A stretch of 64,000 nt of DNA from Branchiostoma belcheri. Lineage: Eukaryota > Chordata > Leptocardii > Amphioxiformes > Branchiostomatidae. The notes beneath the pieces were generated by a model. That model searched no databases. It was not told the DNA's origin and worked only from the letters and a program-made list of their open reading frames with translations. The number at the start of each line of letters is the position of its first letter. Within the stretch, counting starts at the first letter, position 1. The stretch covers positions 556,657 through 620,656 of the forward strand of contig NW_017802491.1 in the NCBI RefSeq assembly GCF_001625305.1, given 5' to 3'. The translations under genes and the position numbers were made by a program. Positions 12,146-32,249 of this stretch are shown piece after piece.

Positions 12146-12962
12146 AAAATGTCTTCAAGGTGTGAAAAAAAAGTGTTCCAGGAGTGAAAAAAATGTCGAA
12201 AAAATGTCTTCCAGAACACCTGGAACATTTTTTTTACACCTGGAAGACATTTTTTCGATATTTTTTTCACTCCTGGAACACATTTTTTCACACCCGGGAC
12301 ACATTTTTTTGACACCTGGAAGACATTTTTTCGACAATTTTTTGACACCTGGAAGACATTTTTTTGACACCTGGAAGACATTTTTCGACATTTTTTCGAC
12401 ACATGGAACACATTTTTTTGACACCTGGAAGACATTTTTCGACACATGGAACACATTTTTTTGACACCTGGAAGACATTTTTTCGACATTTTTTCGACAC
12501 ATGGAACACATTTTTTTGACACCTGGAAGACATTTTTTCGACATTTTTTTGACACCTGGAAGACATTTTTTGACACCTGGAAGACATTTTTTTGACACCT
12601 GAAAGACATTTTTTCGACATTTTTTCGACACATGGAAGACATTTTTTCGACATTTTTTTGACACCTGGAAGACATTTTTTCGACAATTTTTTGACACCTG
12701 GAGCACATTTTTTTGACACCTGGAAGACATTTTTTCGACAAGTTTTTGACACCTGGAGCACATTTTTTTTACACCTGGAAGACATTTTTTCGACAAGTTT
12801 TTGACACCTGGAACACATTTTTTTGACACCTAGAAGACATTTTTTCGACATTTTTTTCACTCCTGGAAGACATTTTTTTGACAGCTGGAACACATTTCTA
12901 TGTGTCCAAAAAATGTGTTCAAGGTGTGAAAAAATGTCTTCCAGATGTGAAAAATGTGTTCC
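12146..12962. repeat. Minisatellite, ~30 bp units, with an inverted core
   Basis: The unit is close to TTTTTTGACACCTGGAAGAC plus ATTTTTTCGACA, with variants such as CACATGGAACACA. The left edge (12146-12225) and right edge (12900-12970) carry units in the opposite orientation to the roughly 680 bp core, so the array is flanked by inverted copies of itself. The reading frames open through the array on both strands are a by-product of the repeat and are not genes. Confidence 0.85.
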
Positions 12963-12965
12963 AGT

Positions 12966-13130
12966 TATGAAAAAATAATAATAGTTTATTGGCAACACTC
13001 CTTGTACATGGCAGCGTACAAAACCGCTGAATTACGTACACAGGTTTAAAAGCAATTAAACAATAAGGTGAACTAACAAACAAAGGACATTTACAAAGTA
13101 GATACAAACACAAACACATACTGGCTGTAC
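12966..13130 (-). mobile_element. LINE 3'-end fragment (TTTATTGGCAAC type)
   Basis: TTTATTGGCAACACTCCTTG followed by CATGGCAGCGTACAAAACCG matches, with divergence, the segment at 41640-41720, which belongs to the 3' end of a LINE. It sits inside the right inverted edge of the minisatellite (array units resume at 13135). Confidence 0.5.
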
Positions 13131-13499
13131 ACAGATGTGTTCCAGGAAGGAAAAATGTTTTCCAGCTGTGAAATAAATTCGACTTGTTTGTTCACAAATC
13201 CAAATTACAAGTCTACGTTGCGATATACACTCATATAGACCTACTGATGTTTTTCAAATGAGAATTCTTGGAGAGGATAGCTCTAAATGGGAGGATAACG
13301 GTTGGTCAGAATATGGCGACAGGGGCCATGATATATCCTTACTTCGGATCTATTCCTTCAGTTACGTTTACCTTATGCGGAAATAGACAGTGGCGTAGAT
13401 GTTGAGTCAAAGTAGTTCTTCTTAAACGGGTTTTGTTAATTTTTAGTATAGACTTTGGTCATGATGCAATTTCATGTGACATGCGCATGTTTCGACTTG

Positions 13500-13733
13500 A
13501 TTTATGCCGCCACCAACGCAGAGCACAAATACAGGACAGTACTCATTTTCACATAACGTACTTACTTCAGCCTGATGGTTGTAAATGTTTTACATAATAA
13601 ACCAGTCATTCACTTTAGAAAAGTCGTGTAAAGTGCCGTTCCTAATGGCACAAGATCGGTGGCATGTCAGGACTCGAACCCGGGACCTCTTGGTTGCGAG
13701 TCGAGCATTCTGTCGTTACGCCACTGACGACCA
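13500..13733 (-). mobile_element. tRNA-derived SINE (family S1)
   Basis: A minus-strand copy with the B box GGGTTCGAGTCCTGACATGC and an A-box region (GGCGTAACGACAGAATGC). It ends at GCCGCCACCAACGCAGAGCA. Internally interrupted or diverged near 13560-13615. Confidence 0.75.
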
Positions 13734-13735
13734 AG

Positions 13736-14447
13736 AACTAGCTGACGAGTTTGTCCCAATTCCACTTGAGAAGAGCGGAATCGCCAGCGGTGATTAGCCG
13801 GGTGTGTTCCTGGCTGCCAGGCACCACTGCTGACGTCAGACGGACAGGGACGTACGTACGTGCGTGCCGACTAGAAAGCGACAGGTGGACGGAACACGAT
13901 TCATGTCTTGTGTGAGGAAATCATCTCGCTAATCAGACCTAATGAAATTATTGAAACATGCGCCAGCACGAGTCCACTGAGCTTTGCGGCTCCTCGTCGT
14001 TTTTTCCCTGTGTGTTGAATTGGGATTGTGCCAAGGGGGCCGTTTGGATGCTCATTCCCGAAGGACTTGGCAGATATCGTACCGGTATACAGATTGTGAG
14101 GTGAACCGAGAAAGAATCACGGAGTAATAACTCAAAGCCTATAGCTATAAGAGAGGATTGCTGATATGTAAGGTTTTTTTTCTGTCTATCAGAAACTGCT
14201 GAGATACAAAAGGCACGGAATCGGAAACTATTTTGTTGAGGTGCTATTGAATTCTCTTGATAAATATGCAATAAAACTCGTGGGTCATCCATTGGTCATT
14301 TCTTCGTGCCTCGTATTGATCTATAGATGAAAATGTAAGCAACAAAAACGCACAACATGGCATGAATCTGACTTATGACTTACCCTTCCGGACAAATGTG
14401 CTGTAGTCATGAAAGATTCCTGGTAGTTTTCAGCTCAAGTTTTCGGT
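13736..14447. other. No gene recognised
   Basis: No exon, RNA gene or clear mobile element is seen. Confidence 0.35.
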
Positions 14448-14843
14448 AAGGCCATGTTGATTTGATTATATGGATGACATCCTCCCGGAGCCCCAAAACT
14501 GATGCGCGCGTGCGAATAAAAAAAAAGTTATGCAAAAAAAAAGTTCTTTTCATTATGAAATCTACGTGGTCATGAGGGTTGAGAAAATGACACAGAATAT
14601 GGTTTGGCGAATAATCTAGTCTTCAAATTCATTTCTTTACAATTTCGTCTTTTTTCGTTTGATTTTGGCATTCTACGACATTGGTATAGTTTTTATTAAT
14701 TTTTTTGTAACTTATGGTATACTTTTGCTCATTTTGCAACTGTTTTGTACGATTTACAGTATGGTTGAAAACTTTTTTTTTGGAAACGGCCAAAAATTCA
14801 TGCGCGCGCGGATGTCATCCATAAAATCAAATCAACATGGCCT
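14448..14843. mobile_element. MITE family M1, complete non-autonomous DNA transposon
   Basis: The left terminus AGGCCATGTTGATTTGATTA continues into TATGGATGACATCC; the right terminus is its inverse (GGATGTCATCC...AATCAACATGGCCT). Both are followed by CGCGCG-rich subterminal sequence. At about 395 bp there is no room for a transposase. Another full-length copy, in opposite orientation, is at 47505-47928, and partial or diverged copies are at 5300, 7684, 12035, 17611 and 18985. Confidence 0.8.
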
Positions 14844-15266
14844 AACCCGAGATTTGTACAGGTTATTGACCTCTCTGTACTGTTTTAGTGAGATGACAAG
14901 AATTTTAAAAGACCAGTGAACGTGAAAGATCAAATTCTTTCTTCTTCGTCATTAGTAATCATGGGTGTTTGATACGTAATGACGATACCAGTGAGCTTTT
15001 AGGCCTCCTGGATCTCGGGCCCTGCTTTTGGCAATAACTTTCATTTGGTACTTCTGTTATGCAGAAACGCCTCCTGGCGATTTCGTTCATCCTTACAGCA
15101 CAGAACAGAGTTGTCTTCCGTATATTGTATTATAAGGGTGTTGCCGACTTGTTTGTTTGTTACCGACAAATTCGCGGAGAGGATAAAAGACTCGGGAGTT
15201 AAAATAGGTTTGGTAACCAGCAGGGTAGTGAATAAACACATGACTCCGGTAATATGTAAGGGAAAT

Positions 15267-15272
15267 TTTATT
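15267..15272 (-). terminator. Possible polyadenylation signal of prokineticin-like gene A
   Basis: AATAAA on the minus strand, about 550 bases after the stop codon of gene A. Only positional support. Confidence 0.3.
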
Positions 15273-15817
15273 CTGTGGTATTCTGTTCGATGTTATTCCG
15301 TAGAGAAATGCATATCTCGTCGCTGAATTTTTTCCGCTGAGAAATATATATCCCTCCGCCGAGCTAGTCAGAGGAGTTGTAGAGGTTTATCGGGTATCGT
15401 CTTAGCGATAGCTATAACCTTATTAGGAAGGCCTATCAAGCACACAAACTACGTTAGGCTTTGTTCCCTTTAACTCACTGATGTCTACGGCTCGTGACGA
15501 CGTTTGCTGGGCTTCATACACATTTAGCGAACAAAAGCGCCACCGTGCGTCACCTATCTGCGCTACAGCTTTGAATTACCTCAGCGGGATTTTTAAAAAC
15601 TGTTTACAAACTTGTTACGGCAACATTCCGTTTAGACAAGAGACAGTATGTGCTGGTACAGTTCCTAATGATCTGAATAACAATCAATCTGTATTATTCG
15701 TAAACAACACATTCTTTGGAACTAGTGTGATATGCAGTCATTGCAATGGAGTGCTACAGAGTCATTGCAATGTAATTCTCGTAATGCTACATTGCCGCAC
15801 GACATGTAATACACATG

Positions 15818-23278
<7,461 letters not shown>

Positions 23279-23320
23279 GCTGCTCTCACGTATCAACTCT
23301 CACAAACACTCCGCTCTCTT

Positions 23321-23330
23321 CTATATATCT
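23321..23330 (-). promoter_or_regulatory. TATA box of prokineticin-like gene A
   Basis: GATATATAG on the minus strand lies about 45 bases upstream of the start ATG at 23278, giving a very short 5' leader. Confidence 0.55.
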
Positions 23331-25717
23331 ATCTCAAACTAATCCTCACGTGCTTTATTTTCATTTAGATGAAGCTTTAATTTTTTTCTCGGAAACACGC
23401 CCTAAACGGAATTACCATATCCCGTGGCTCCTTCCCGAGCACGATAGCGGCTGACGTTACAAAACTCAAAAATATGATCATGTGACGTCACCTCATTGAT
23501 AACTTATTTCACGCCCTTAAGCAGACGATTTCTTTAAGGACGATCTTATCAAGTTTATTAAAAGGTGTTGATACCGGAACCTGGGCGGGTGTTCGTGAAA
23601 GTACGCAAATCACTGAAGAAAAACACCCAAACTGGATCGATCCACATGAATACATTCAGACATAAAACCCGTAATATGTACATTTATATTCAATATGAAT
23701 AAGATCCTGCCTCCTTTCATCATGTCTGTATTCACACATTTGTGGAGAAACTAAACTAATTGCTTTTGAAGAATTTAGAAAAAATGTAGTTATATCGTTC
23801 TCCAATAGCTCTGACATCATACAGAATAAAGCATTGGTAAACGCAATAAACAAGACCTCAGTAAAAATCCCAGTAGTCAGTTATAACCAGGCGAACAGAT
23901 GGAGTTTACGACCACCCTTCAACACGGGTATTATCGAGATCGGTGTGTTCCTGAAAGGTAAAACACCCATCTTACCTGCCTTAAGGTAAAGCTCTCGTCT
24001 TACCTGCCTTAAGGTTCAGGCGGGGTTGGACGATGAGTCATGATCGTTCTTCACAACATTCCTGTGTGGCGCATCTGACATAAGCCCCGGCTACATACAT
24101 CTTTAGATGTTTGCGACGGTATCTAAAGTATTGCACCTTTATTTCCTCAATTCAACGACATACGGCACGATCGTCGCGGAAAACCCTTCATCATGGGCGC
24201 CTGATGCGAAAAGAACATTTTTCATCCGACAGTAGATGTCACTAGTATCTCTTGGATTATCTGCATTCTTTACTGCTTCTTACGTGATACATGAAGCATA
24301 CATGAAATACATGAAGCAACTGGACAAATTCTTTGAAGAGCGTTCACTACCCATTATCTGGGATTGGGATCTCGATAATGCGTTTCTCTGCATCTGTCAC
24401 TAAAATGCTCTTCTCTGTGCTTGTCTAAAAATCTATTCAATATCTGTACTTATTTTGTATCGGGTAATGTTCCATATGGAAGTCTCGCCTTTGTAGACGT
24501 GTTCTTTTTGTGTGTATAATCTGGCGAATCTGCTTCAGCTAGCGATGGGCGTTTCTTTTCTCGTTACTTCGTTTTCTCAGCCTACGCCAGTGAAAACGTA
24601 CGAAACGGAGTTCATTAAGCCGTTATCTCGGAGATAATCAGACACCTGGCAGAGGCTGGGGAACTTCCTGCAGGAAATGAAGTCTTCACGTCTCACACGT
24701 CAGGCTGCCGATGATCAAGCACGCCGTGACGTTATGGTATCGAGACGTCGGCGGGGCTCAAGATTCTTCGCGCGGGAGTCTTGACGTAACACCTGTAGCT
24801 AAGCAACATTTTGCGAGTTTTTAAAATTTATTTTGCATCACATGGAAAGTGGTGCACACGAGATTTGTAGCGAAATACCAAGACATTTAACTTTAAAGGC
24901 GTTGTCCTATCATCCTTGCTTACTTGCTGACTTACGTCGTACATCTTCCCCAGGTCTTGTCAGTTGGGAGCATAGTCTTCCCCATTTTTCTCGGTCCTGA
25001 AAGACCCCCTCCTCCTCAAGTCTGTCTAGTCTGCCCAGTCTGTTTGTTGAACATTTCTTGCATGTAATCCTTCACTTTTTTCCTGGGTCTGTCTATTGGG
25101 CACCCTTTGGTACATGGTCTGTATTTGCGCCAAAGGGCAGGCACCGAGTATCCTATATAGCTTAAGTCGACAATATTGCAGAGATATTTCACCAGAGTAG
25201 ATGTTCAATCAATCAATTCTGATGCCCACAATATAAAAAAAAGAAGACTTACACATGACGTTACACTGTTACCATTGATGAAATGCTACATGAGATGACA
25301 AACATTGTTACAGTTAGTTTGTGAATATCTAAGCCTTCTTCAGAAGTCGACATTTCACTCTTCCCTATAAACCAGCTGTGCATCCTATGGGTGTTGAATT
25401 CGAGCAATGCACAAATGAAGACACTGTTTAATCTCATTTTGAATGAGTGAATCTTTGTAGCTTACAGTTTTGCTCTATGATGATCGTTTGACATTTGTGA
25501 GACTACACAACTAAAGCCCCCGGGATTTCCTGTAACATTCCGCCGTCGGCGATCGTCCTGCCAAACTGCCTCACGTGTCCCCGCCCAGGCAAGTACTGAT
25601 GCCCGCTGCAAACTATCATCCTCATCCGTCAGCTTAAATTCTATCTACGACTTAACCAGTTTCTAACTTGAGAACATCGTTTTATTCTACATTGCGTCGT
25701 TTGATTTTGAAAATGGG

Positions 25718-25795
25718 TGTAAAGGGTTCTTCCCCGGGATTCGAACCCAGAACCTTTAGATTTTAAGTCTACAACCGTAACCAGAAGATCCTCTA
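25718..25795 (-). mobile_element. tRNA-like repeat (probable SINE head)
   Basis: On the minus strand a B box GGGTTCGAATCCC, a TAGACTTAAAATCTA anticodon-arm-like hairpin and an imperfect acceptor stem (GGATCTT/AAGAACC) are present. The mismatched acceptor stem and irregular D-arm make a functional tRNA-Leu(UAA) doubtful. Confidence 0.4.
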
Positions 25796-26399
25796 TCAGA
25801 ATCTCTGATAAAGATGTCTCTTTCTATGTGGTACTTGGTCCTAAATAATTTTGAACCGGAAAAGGTATAAAAGTACATGTATGATAGAGAACTACTGAAG
25901 TAGCTGTTTGGCTACAAATTCCTTATTGTTTATTGGAATAGGCAACGAGGAGAACAGTATGTCAGTAAGAGAATAAGGTTTTAGACAACTGGTTACCTGA
26001 GTAGAAAAACTAGCAACATGATAACGATAGGTGCTACTATAGCACAACTACAGTTGTCAAAACGGTGTTGAGCCTGTCACGTTTTATTTTCATTCCTCCC
26101 AGCTTTGAATTCCACCAAGAAGTTCATCTGTCATGTTCTTTTACATGCGTGGAAATCCGCAGTTGTCTGATCTATAACTCATACGGCAAAGCAAATTAAT
26201 TTAGCTGGCGTGGGTGATACTGCAAGTCTGATGGAGCCGAGAAGGATCAAACTCACGGTCCAATTTAGAGGGACGTGCCACGCTGCATCTTAAGCAGGCA
26301 CAGTTCAAGAATATAGTTAGCGTCTTTCACCATATAGAGAAAGTGTGAGAATATAGAGAATCTCTTTCTGGTAAATTAATGGGATAGCAGGGGTGTTAT

Positions 26400-26635
26400 T
26401 AGCCTCCTTCACAGACTTGTTAGGCGGCGGCATTATTTTTTCGGTGAGCGAAGCGAGTTATGCCGCGAAGGGACGATTTTGTCGCCGAGGGAGTTTTTGC
26501 CATGGAGAGAGCGCGAAACCTTCTCTCCACGGCAAAAACTCCCTCGGTAGCAAAATCGTACCTCCGCGGCTTATTACTCGCGTCGCTCACAGAAAAAAAT
26601 AACGCCGACGCCTAACAAGACTGCGAAGGAGGCTA
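26400..26635. mobile_element. Foldback MITE with 9-bp target duplication
   Basis: The 236 bp element is almost a full palindrome, from TAGCCTCCTTCACAGACTTG to its inverse ending GAAGGAGGCTA, with only a short centre. The direct repeat GGGTGTTAT occurs at 26391-26399 and 26636-26644. A 9-bp duplication with long inverted arms points to a Mutator-like or foldback origin. Confidence 0.9.
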
Positions 26636-27923
26636 GGGTGTTATCCTATGGTCTCCTATTAATTCACCATATAGACTGTTTAGAGTGTAACTCTTGGTGG
26701 AATAATGGGATAGAATTTTCTTCCTATAACTATATCATGTAAGAGTAGTTAGCAGGTTTTTTTTAAAGAAAATAACTAAATAAATGGAATAAGTAACCAA
26801 AGATCTGTGAGGAAGTTCTTCTGGAACACCACTCAGTGGCACTCAGTGGCTCGCTCAGACTTCTTGGTACATCTGCCACATCAGTATATTGTGGACCAGC
26901 AGATGCAACAACTACATCAACAACAATCATGTGTCTTATAAGCCCATATGGTCTGGGTGACAATGACGCAAGACACAATAATAAAATTCATTCATTCATT
27001 CATTTACTACAATGACCATGACCTTCCATGCATTGCAGCGTGTCCATTATTGCGACAGATACCGGGGGATTCAATTGGTCAGCCAGTTTATCTTTCTATA
27101 AAACTTTCAAACGTTGTAGATTTCCGCGTTAAGCTGTTCTATAGATCTACTACACATGATAAATGTCACTTCATGGACAGCCTGTCCCTTCTTAACCATA
27201 GGTTTTCTAATGTTAGGAATGTTAGGAACAACTACAGCATACTGTATGTGATGATAACGATGAACCTGCAAATTGACAGATAAAACCGAAGTTTCTGAGG
27301 TTTTCTACAGCACGTTTACACAAGTTCTAATACCCGGTTGATTTTTCTCACTCGTCTGTAATATACGTTAATATATAATGTTTTTGCTTTGATTTCCACA
27401 TGTTTTATCTAACTTCAAAACTACCTTAACGTGCTGTCTGATTAAAGTTAACCTTCTAGGATCTAAACTTTGTTAATTCACGACATCGTTCTATTACATT
27501 ATCTTACGAGGCTAAGATTTAAGATTTAACCTTTAGCTGACTCATAGTAAGACCTAACCTTTTGTTTTGCCGTTCCCCGTCTGTATGAGTGACGGGTGCG
27601 TCAGGCTGAGAAGTTCGTCGTCTATCTAGTTCGTAATGGCGGAGGTTGGGCCACAGACATTTGTCGGAGAGAAAAGGCTAAACCCATTTCCCTTTACCAC
27701 GGGTACGTCAAACCAGAAGAGCCCGATCCTGCCTCCATTAACATGGATTAATATCGGTTGACCCCCGGGGGCTGTTTGTTTTCCGACGATGTCGATGTAA
27801 GAGCTTTCTCATTTAAGTCAGTAAAGATGTACTTATAATCCCTTGGATCTTTCCAGGAACCGCCTATCCTTTGTTGCTAGCCTACAGGGACAAAACATTG
27901 CGTCAATGTGGTGGATGCATACA

Positions 27924-27930
27924 TATAAAG
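27924..27930 (+). promoter_or_regulatory. TATA box of prokineticin-like gene B
   Basis: CATATAAAG lies about 50 bases before the start codon of gene B; a start site near 27955 would fit. Confidence 0.6.
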
Positions 27931-27978
27931 ACTTCTTCAGTTGGTAGGAATCCAACATTGATAAGATTTTGAAATACA

Positions 27979-30431
27979 ATGGTGTCTGTTCGAGACTTCC
28001 TTCTGATGACAGCTTGTCTGATGTTCCACCATGACCGGGTGGCCGACGCTATGGTAGTGACAGGGGTGAGTCTGATTTCGCTAAGTTAGCAACTTAACTG
28101 TTTAATGGTCCTGATGCACCCAACTGTAGAGCAAGTAGTGTTTGAAGTTGCTGCTGGAAGGGCTCTGATGCATCTAGCGATTAACATGTCGTAAGTGTAG
28201 TTAAGTATCTACACAGGTCAGTACAGTTTTTAGAATGTGCGGGTTATATATCAGCTTGGAGTCAAACTCTGGTTAACATTGGCTGGATATTTTCATGCCA
28301 ATATTCGTCATACAGTCTGCGTCGTTTCAAGTACTAGTTGCAACTGGCGGGGGACTCTAATAAATTGAGTAATGAAGATGATGAAAGTGTTAAGTATGTA
28401 TAAGCATGTTATTTTAATCAACAGTTTTTTTTCTACTGCTATAAAGTACTTGCAACATCTGTTGCCGTTGAGCAAGTGGTCCACAGTCAGTATGTACCGG
28501 ATTTCTTAACCTGTGAACTGCTGAACTGATCTGGTGAGTTGCACTAGTAGCTCTCCTCGACGGGTGAAGCAACAACTGATGTGCAAACATGTACATCAAA
28601 CCATGCTCATGGTGTGGAAAATGACATGGAAAATATCCAGTTGTTAACCATTTTTCGATTCTCAATACATAGTCTTCAGTCTCAATACATAGTCTTCATA
28701 CCCGCACATTGCGAAAACTGCGAACCCGAAGTATTGGCCCAAGTAACATCATCTTCATCTGAATCGGAATTTGTTCATCTGCTGCAGCTGCCTATGTTTT
28801 TAGTATAATAAATGGATGTGTGCTGCTGTATCCAATAACTTGCCGATTACGCGGTTTTCTCATTAATCTTTATGGATACTGCCATTTGTGAGAATGTGAA
28901 TTGAAATGTGACGGAAATGTTGGTAGATGGTAAGCTATAAGCTGAAGACGGAATCAGCCAAGGTTTTTGTTAACCACACTGAGCGAGCTGATAAGTAGAG
29001 GGACATCTAGTGCTTGTAAAATATTTTTACGTTCAAGTCCAAACAAAAAAAAATTCCGGACCATGCCCAGTTCTCTTTTTGTTCTAAACCACCTGAAATC
29101 TCCAATTGTCAAAAATTTGCGCTGTAAAATGAAGAAAACATTGCCATTTGGGCATCGTCAAGTGTTGGCCTCCGTACATTATGTGGCCACAGTTTTGCCC
29201 AGACGTCGACATGTCCCACAAACAACATATCTCGCTTCTAGACCCTGGCAATGCAGTGCTCGCGATCGCTACAAAGTTTTGTGGTAAAGATGCCCTAGTT
29301 TCCATTGGGAAATGTTAATTGAGAGGTCCCTTCCGTACGTGTATTTTGTATATGCCCTGGGTTTAGGTCTGGACTTGTAAGAACCTAAACCTCTGGACTT
29401 GAACCCGGACCTGGACGTGAACGTGGGTTTAGGTACACAGCACTGGGGAGATCTGCGCACATACTACCGCGTAACTAGGTAGCTTCTCGCCGGGGTTCTA
29501 CCCTCATTTGTATCTGTACAACCTGCCTATCTCTACCAGAAGTGATGACTCGTTAAATTGCATGGAAATCTACTGACCATGACAAGTTCTGGGTCACAGC
29601 ATTATTTGTAACAATTATCTTCCTCGCATGCAGTTTCATTTCGGGTTAACAACGTTCAATTTTGTGATTCATGTTGTTTTTGTGTTTTCCTCTGCCACTT
29701 GTAAAAGCCCAAATAAAACCGTCCCAAATGCTCACAGCGAAATGATTTCTTCGTTACTTTCTGTAGTCCAAATTATAGAATGTCGGGAGTCATGCAAACA
29801 TTTAAGAGAAAAGTTAAATAGCAACATTAAAAGTGTATTGCTGCTGCATATGTAAGTTTCCATTCAAAACACTCCCTGGCGTAACACACCAGCTTCACAT
29901 GCATCGGCGGCAGTTGGTCAAGTGCCACACCTAGCTTACACACTTCCAAATATTAGTATAGCGTAGATGCCAATAATTTTCAAAGTGCACTATTTCTATG
30001 GAAAACAGGGGGTCTGTGAACTGTTAATAACTAATATGTGTAAGCTTTTTATTATTTTGTTGGTGATGGTATTTGGTACTTGCTGTTTTCATCAGTTTGT
30101 ACATCATGATGTGTATATTGGAATGTAAGGCATGATAAAACGTACAGGTAGATGTAATATCTAACGTGCCCTGTTTCCGCAGGTATGTGCCGGTGATACC
30201 GAGTGTATAGAGTCCCGTGGAAGTGGCTTCTGCTGCGCGCCGTTTAACCCTAACGCCGCCATGAGGGTGTGTAAGCCGGCCGGGCAGGCGGGAGAGTTGT
30301 GTCACGTGGCCTCCAACGTCATGCCCTACCCCTGGGACCAAGGCGCCCGCAAGTTCTGGCGCTGCGCATGCGCAGAGGGGACGAGCTGCGTGCCGAACCA
30401 CCCTGGGGCGAAACTCGGCACATGCGCATAG
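27979..30431 (+). CDS. Prokineticin-like (AVIT family) secreted protein, gene B
   Basis: Two exons give a 111-residue precursor, close to vertebrate prokineticins (105-108). Exon 1 (27979-28065) is a signal peptide ending VADA followed by MVVTG, and stops at GGG|GTGAGT. Exon 2 (30183-30431) begins at an acceptor CAG| in phase 0. It carries all ten family cysteines: VCAGDTEC, FCC, RVCKPAGQAGELCHVASNVM, FWRCACAEGTSC and GTC, and ends two residues after the last cysteine in GTCA. Unlike its neighbours it has no second intron and no tail, so it is the most canonical member. The mature chain would be about 87 residues. The family acts outside the cell on GPCRs in vertebrates; the role here is inferred. 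A LINE remnant lies in the intron just before exon 2. Confidence 0.92.
29876..30115 (-). mobile_element. Decayed LINE 3' end in the intron of gene B
   Basis: GGCGTAACACACCAGCTTCA and the inverse of the RT C-terminal segment (MMYKLMKTASTKY on the minus strand) match the copies at 296 and 5868 with more divergence. Confidence 0.55.
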
Positions 30432-30899
30432 CCGCGCTGCTGCCCTCACCCCTCGATTGACGGAAGGTCCGGACTCATCAGCGATCTTGACGACTGAACG
30501 TTCTCAGCAAAGAAACCAACTCAGCACGTGTACATGAGACGTGTAGGACAGTAACCAAAGACATAACGGACTCAAGAGTTGCAGGCAATTCTAGATTTCT
30601 ATCTGCGCTGCTGTTAGGAAAGAAATGTTATCCCCTGTCCGATGATACAGAGTTGATGGACAGTAGGAAAATCAGCAAATCACATGAAGAAGTAGCATAT
30701 AATATTTATATAGCAACGGAAAAGTGCCTTTTCTTCTCAAGTTTTTGAGGTTAATTTGACAGGCTGTTGGATACTTTTATCCTCCAAGCTTGCAATAGAC
30801 GCAGGATAAATGACTGACACGTGACCGTACAATGGTGGCCATTAAGGGGAAATGTCACCATGTTTACAGTAAAATACAATGACACAAGATGAGGTGGTT

Positions 30900-30905
30900 A
30901 ATAAA
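30900..30905 (+). terminator. Possible polyadenylation signal of gene B
   Basis: AATAAA about 470 bases after the stop codon; another lies at about 30963. Confidence 0.4.
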
Positions 30906-31800
30906 GATTTATAAATATCAGTACACGTTTCGTTCTTTATTATTTAGTCACAAAGTGTTAGAAATAAAATAGACATAAAATGGCAATCAGAAACTGTAGT
31001 TCAGCCAATAACCGAGCTAATACTTGTTTGTCAAAATATTATTGCTTTTGTGCGTTTTTCTTTTGCATTTCTTAATTGTGACGGACGTAGGCTGGACCGT
31101 CGAAAGAACGGCGTGCTTGTTCAAAGTTGTCTAAGTGTTAGACACCAGTGGTGACCGTTAGCCAACGCCCTCTGTCGAAATCAAGGAGAACGGCAGTGCA
31201 CATCACGCCCTGCGAATGTTCATGCGTTTGAACAGTTAATTTGAAAATCACGGCACATGACGTTGCGTGTTGTCAAACAGAGGCTTTATAGTCTGCATTC
31301 ATTTAGGTGGAATGTCGAGTATTTAGTAAACATTGAATGAACTCATGCAGAGACAAATCTTAAAGGAATAAAGGGAGAAAAGCTCACCACTTCACTCCCT
31401 TGAGACGAAGTAAGAAATTGAAGTATATGAAGGCCAATGATAAATAACAAATTAGTCTTTTCTGACATTTACCTTAAGGTCGCCCGGCTGGTTGTTCAAT
31501 CCCGACTGACTTAGTGTGTAAAGCACATCATGGCATTTACAAATCCCGACCAGTATTTATATCCGTGTTCATTCAAGTAGTGGAGCTTAGAATTAAATCC
31601 TACAGGTATGGCAATGAGGAACGACAGGACGGGTTACTGAGAATTCTGAAAACCAAATAACAACTGGCAAACAAACTGTTAATACTGTCTGACAAGTAAC
31701 ACTACTCGTACACTGCGTATCTATGCTGTGGGTATGTAAACTTATTTAACCTAATGTCCAGACAAGAATGATGCAAGTCACTTTTCAATATCCATACGTC
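30906..31800. other. Intergenic interval between convergent genes B and C
   Basis: No coding exon is supportable. It separates the 3' ends of genes B and C. Confidence 0.4.
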
Positions 31801-31801
31801 C

Positions 31802-31807
31802 TTTATT
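31802..31807 (-). terminator. Possible polyadenylation signal of gene C
   Basis: AATAAA on the minus strand, about 440 bases after the stop codon of gene C. Confidence 0.4.
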
Positions 31808-32249
31808 TCCAAGATTTAGAAACTGACATTTTTGCGTTTGGAAGAACGTCTGGTGTGAAAGTCTTCCGTTTGTACGGTACAGTCAGAGTCCGTGGCCAGC
31901 ACGGTACCGTGACATTATCGGGATATGGCTTGTACCAGACACTCCGTATACAGAGGTGCACATGTGTGTCGCTCCGAAGTTTAACTCTGTTGTTGTACTG
32001 ACAGCCCCAAAAGTTAAGACTCAGCCGATTGTGTACAAAAATCACTGTGAGTCGTCCTAATATTTTAGTATAAGACAGACTTCGATGCCGCCTCAGCTCA
32101 ATAATGTACAATTTGTTTTCATTTACGGCAAATGTAACACATCAGTTCAGCTGTCATCGATATTGAGAAATTATTCCTACATAGACATTCAGCCATGTTA
32201 GGTACCCGAACAGCGGGTTAGAAGTGATTCTAACATGGCGGCCATGACG

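Larger units (their letters stand above)
23331..27923. other. Intergenic region between divergent genes A and B
   Basis: No coding exon is supportable. It holds a tRNA-like repeat (25718-25795), a foldback element (26400-26635) and a LINE-like tail ending in (ATTC)n at about 26983-27003. The stretch 24940-25215 looks like part of an old retroelement frame on the minus strand but could not be classified. Cis-elements of both genes probably lie here. Confidence 0.5.

Noticed and set aside
12142-12998. Several long open frames (up to 236 codons) on both strands
   Set aside because: They are translations of the minisatellite, open only because the AT-rich unit lacks stops in several frames.
31250-32111. 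Other candidate last exons for gene C on the minus strand (for example near 31645 and 31803-32111)
   Set aside because: They lack the LxC-x(9-11)-C ending; the exon at 32250-32302 fits the cysteine spacing, phase and acceptor strength far better.
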